Shown: piece by piece, positions 5,702-7,750 of the stretch | Numbering within the stretch: position 1 is the stretch's first letter | Layout of the letters: each line of letters begins with the position of its first letter | Source: an uncultured Bacteroidales bacterium | GTDB taxonomy: Bacteria; Bacteroidota; Bacteroidia; Bacteroidales; F082 | NCBI GenBank assembly: GCA_937877465.1 | Contig: CALFIT010000227.1 | Span: forward strand, 1-7,750 | DNA length: 7,750 nucleotides | Direction: 5' to 3' | Position numbers and translations under genes: made by a program | The notes under the pieces: generated by a model | The model's database searches: none | Told to the model about the DNA's origin: nothing | What the model saw: the letters and a program-made list of their open reading frames with translations, nothing else

Positions 5702-6805
5702 ATGAAACAGGCTTTTAATTTCAACGCAGGTCCCTGCGTTCTGCCTAAACAGGCCATCGAAAGCACCGTCAAGGCGCTCTACGATTTCGACAACACCGGT
5801 ATCGGCATCGCCGAGATTTCACACCGCACCCCCGGTTGGGAGCGCATCATGGCTGAGACCCGCCAACTGTGGCGCGACCTCCTCAACATCCCCGAAGAGT
5901 ACGAAGTCCTCTTCCTCGGCGGCGGCGCCAGCACCCAGTTCTTCACCGTGCCCGCCAACCTGATGAAGACCAAGGCCGCCTACCTCCAGACCGGCGTCTG
6001 GGCCAAGAAGGCCGCCAAGGAAGCCAAGCTGTTCGGCAAGGTCGACATCGTCGCTTCGAGCGAGGACAAGACCTACACCTACATCCCGAAGGGCTACGAA
6101 ATCCCGATGGATGCCGACTACTTCCACATCACGACCAACAACACGATTTACGGCACCGAAATCAAGTACGACATGGACTGCCCCATCATGCTTGTGGCCG
6201 ACATGAGCTCCGACATCATGAGCCGTCCCGTCGACGTGAAGAAATACGGACTCATCTACGGTGGCGCCCAGAAGAACGTCGGCCCCGCCGGCGTCACCTT
6301 CGTCATCGTCAAGAAGAGCATCCTCGGCAACATCGGCGACCGCGCCTACATGAACCCGCTACCCACCATGGTTGACTTCCGCACCCATGCAGCCGAAGAA
6401 GCCAAGAACATCTCGATGTTCAACACCCCGCCCGTACTGCCCATCTTCATGATGCACGAGACCCTCGTGTGGCTGAAGGACACCATCGGTGGCGTCGAGG
6501 CCATGAATAAGATCAACATGAAGAAGTCAACCATGCTCTATGAGGAAATCGACCGCAACAGCATGTTCGTCGGCACCGCCGAGAAGGAAGACCGTTCCAT
6601 CATGAACCACTGCTGGGTGATGGCTCCGGGCTACGAGGACAAGCAAGACGCCTTCATGGCCTATGCCAAGGAGCGCGGCATGGTCGGCATCAAGGGACAC
6701 CGCTCGGTCGGCGGCTTCCGCGCCAGCCTCTACAACGCCTGCCCGATTGAGGCCGTCGAAGCCCTCGTGCAGTGCATGCAAGACTTTGAGAAAGCGAACA
6801 AATGA
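5702..6805 (+). CDS. serC: Phosphoserine aminotransferase
   Basis: This 367-aa class-V PLP-dependent aminotransferase converts 3-phosphohydroxypyruvate and glutamate to O-phosphoserine and 2-oxoglutarate. In many bacteria it also acts on the analogous intermediate of pyridoxal phosphate synthesis. Signatures in order: FNAGPCVLP (7-15), substrate-binding HRT in EISHRTPGWE (38-47), cofactor-phosphate loop GGGAS (73-77), Trp100 in QTGVWAKKA stacking on the cofactor, Asp167 in VADMSSDI, the PLP Schiff-base Lys191 in YGGAQKNVGPAG (186-197), and HRSVGGFRASLYNA (333-346) near the C-terminus. Length is normal and no key residue is missing. Codon use is strongly C/G-ending, which suggests high expression. 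It is followed after 35 nt by serA in the same direction, so the two are very likely one operon from the promoter at 5627. The leader has no SD motif, as is usual for Bacteroidota. Confidence 0.97.
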   Translation: MKQAFNFNAGPCVLPKQAIESTVKALYDFDNTGIGIAEISHRTPGWERIMAETRQLWRDLLNIPEEYEVLFLGGGASTQFFTVPANLMKTKAAYLQTGVWAKKAAKEAKLFGKVDIVASSEDKTYTYIPKGYEIPMDADYFHITTNNTIYGTEIKYDMDCPIMLVADMSSDIMSRPVDVKKYGLIYGGAQKNVGPAGVTFVIVKKSILGNIGDRAYMNPLPTMVDFRTHAAEEAKNISMFNTPPVLPIFMMHETLVWLKDTIGGVEAMNKINMKKSTMLYEEIDRNSMFVGTAEKEDRSIMNHCWVMAPGYEDKQDAFMAYAKERGMVGIKGHRSVGGFRASLYNACPIEAVEALVQCMQDFEKANK

Positions 6806-6839
6806 TTCAAGATTTAAAATTCAAAATTTAAAATTCAAT
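6806..6839 (+). repeat. Tandem 14-bp AT-rich repeat between serC and serA
   Basis: The spacer consists almost wholly of a repeat: TTCAAGATTTAAAA (6806-6819), TTCAAAATTTAAAA (6820-6833) and a partial copy TTCAAT (6834-6839), with one mismatch between full copies. It ends one base before the serA ATG, so it forms the whole serA translation-initiation region, with no SD motif. Similar AT spacers occur in Bacteroidota and may work as unstructured A/U-rich initiation sites. Confidence 0.8.
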
Positions 6840-6840
6840 C

Positions 6841-7750
6841 ATGAAAGTATTAGTTGCAACTGAAAAGCCCTTCGCCAAGATCGCTGTTGACGGCATCCGC
6901 GAAGTGGTGGAGAAGAACGGCTACGAGCTGGCTCTTTTGGAAAAATATACCGACGTGAACGACCTCTACAAGGCCGTTGCCGATGCCGACGCCCTCATCG
7001 TGCGTTCAGACAAGGTGACGAAGGAAGTCATCGACCACGCCAACAACCTGAAGATCGTCGTCCGTGCGGGCGCCGGCTTCGACAACCTCGACCTTGAGGC
7101 CTGTACCGCCCGTGGCATCGTGGCCATGAACACCCCCGGACAGAACAGCAACGCCGTGGCCGAATTGGTGATGGGCATGTTGGTCTATGCCGTGCGTAAC
7201 TTCTACAACGGCAAGAGCGGCACCGAGCTGATGGGCAAGAAACTCGGCCTGTTGGCCTTCGGCAACGTGGGTCGCAACGTGGCCCGCATCGCCAAGGGCT
7301 TCGGCATGGAAGTGTATGCCTTCGACGAGTTCGTCCCCGCCGACAAGATTGAAGAGGCTGGCGTTCACGCCGTCGCCAACCGCGATGCCCTCTTCGAGAC
7401 CTGCGACGTGGTGAGCCTCCACATCCCGGCCACTGCCGAGACCAAGCAGAGCATCAACTACGCCGTGGTCAATAAGATGCACAAAGGCGGCATCCTCGTC
7501 AACACGGCACGCAAGGAAGTCATCAACGAGCCTGAGCTGCTCAAGCTGATGTCCGAGCGCACCGACCTGAAGTATGTCACCGACATCATGCCCGACGCCG
7601 ATGCCGAGTTCAAGGCTTTCGAAGGCCGCTATTTCGCTACGCCCAAGAAGATGGGTGCCCAGACCGAAGAGGCCAACGTCAACGCCGGCATCGCTGCCGC
7701 CAACCAGATTGCCGACTTCTTCAAGACCGGCAACCGCCGTTTCCAAGTGA
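6841..7750 (+). CDS. serA: D-3-phosphoglycerate dehydrogenase, short form, 3' end cut by the window edge
   Basis: The frame is open from ATG 6841 to the edge (303 codons, last complete codon GTG at 7747-7749). The terminal GNRRFQV suggests only a few codons are missing, so the full protein is about 306 aa. It oxidises 3-phosphoglycerate to 3-phosphohydroxypyruvate with NAD, the first step of serine synthesis, and is cytoplasmic. Family features: VRAGAGFDN (74-82), NTPGQNSNAVAELV (97-110), the nucleotide-binding turn AFGNVGRNVARIAKGFG (139-155) with Asp162 for the ribose, and catalytic Arg224 in VNTARKEVIN. It lacks the C-terminal regulatory and ACT domains of E. coli SerA, so serine feedback of that kind is unlikely. 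Two positions differ from the canonical family: Ala139 replaces the first Gly of GxGxxG, and Lys269 stands where catalytic His normally occurs (TPKKMGAQT instead of TPHIGGST). I recall this pattern as typical of Bacteroides-type and Entamoeba short PGDHs. Confidence 0.93.
   Translation, partial: MKVLVATEKPFAKIAVDGIREVVEKNGYELALLEKYTDVNDLYKAVADADALIVRSDKVTKEVIDHANNLKIVVRAGAGFDNLDLEACTARGIVAMNTPGQNSNAVAELVMGMLVYAVRNFYNGKSGTELMGKKLGLLAFGNVGRNVARIAKGFGMEVYAFDEFVPADKIEEAGVHAVANRDALFETCDVVSLHIPATAETKQSINYAVVNKMHKGGILVNTARKEVINEPELLKLMSERTDLKYVTDIMPDADAEFKAFEGRYFATPKKMGAQTEEANVNAGIAAANQIADFFKTGNRRFQV

Noticed and set aside
7006..7746. A 246-codon minus-strand frame antisense to serA
   Set aside because: serA on the plus strand is unmistakable. 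The antisense product is low-complexity Val/Gly/Asp.

Overview
The window looks like a Bacteroidales (Bacteroidota) chromosome segment. Coding DNA is fairly GC-rich with strong C/G third-position bias, while intergenic DNA is AT-rich. Promoters fit the Bacteroidota -7 consensus TAnnTTTG, most genes lack a strong Shine-Dalgarno site, and the gene families are typical of the group: FISUMP lipoprotein, type-B L31, and a short SerA next to SerC. Genus cannot be fixed from the sequence alone.

Layout. Positions 1-5173 are all minus strand. In transcription order they carry a FISUMP-domain lipoprotein (5173-4475), rpmE2 for ribosomal protein bL31 type B (4098-3829) with its own promoter and terminator, lon for the ATP-dependent protease (3666-1171), and a family-5 ABC-transporter solute-binding lipoprotein (from 1168, running off the left edge). 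Lon and the binding protein are only 2 nt apart, so they probably form one translationally coupled transcript. Positions 5286-7750 are plus strand. They carry a decayed remnant of what looks like an AlbA_2-type ATP-binding protein gene (5319-5487), then serC (5702-6805) and serA (6841 onwards, cut by the right edge a few codons before its end).

Function. serC-serA is the first half of phosphoserine biosynthesis: SerA oxidises 3-phosphoglycerate and SerC transaminates the product. lon and rpmE2 are housekeeping genes for protein quality control and the ribosome. The two lipoproteins are envelope proteins, one probably for oligopeptide or similar solute uptake and one of unknown role.

No defence island, CRISPR, insertion sequence, RNA gene or complete mobile element was found. 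The non-routine signals are the gene remnant at 5319-5487, a long GC-rich hairpin with perfect 10-bp outer arms at 4372-4435, a palindrome in the lon leader, a tandem 14-bp AT repeat between serC and serA, and the unusual catalytic-site residues of the short SerA. I see no convincing new biological system.
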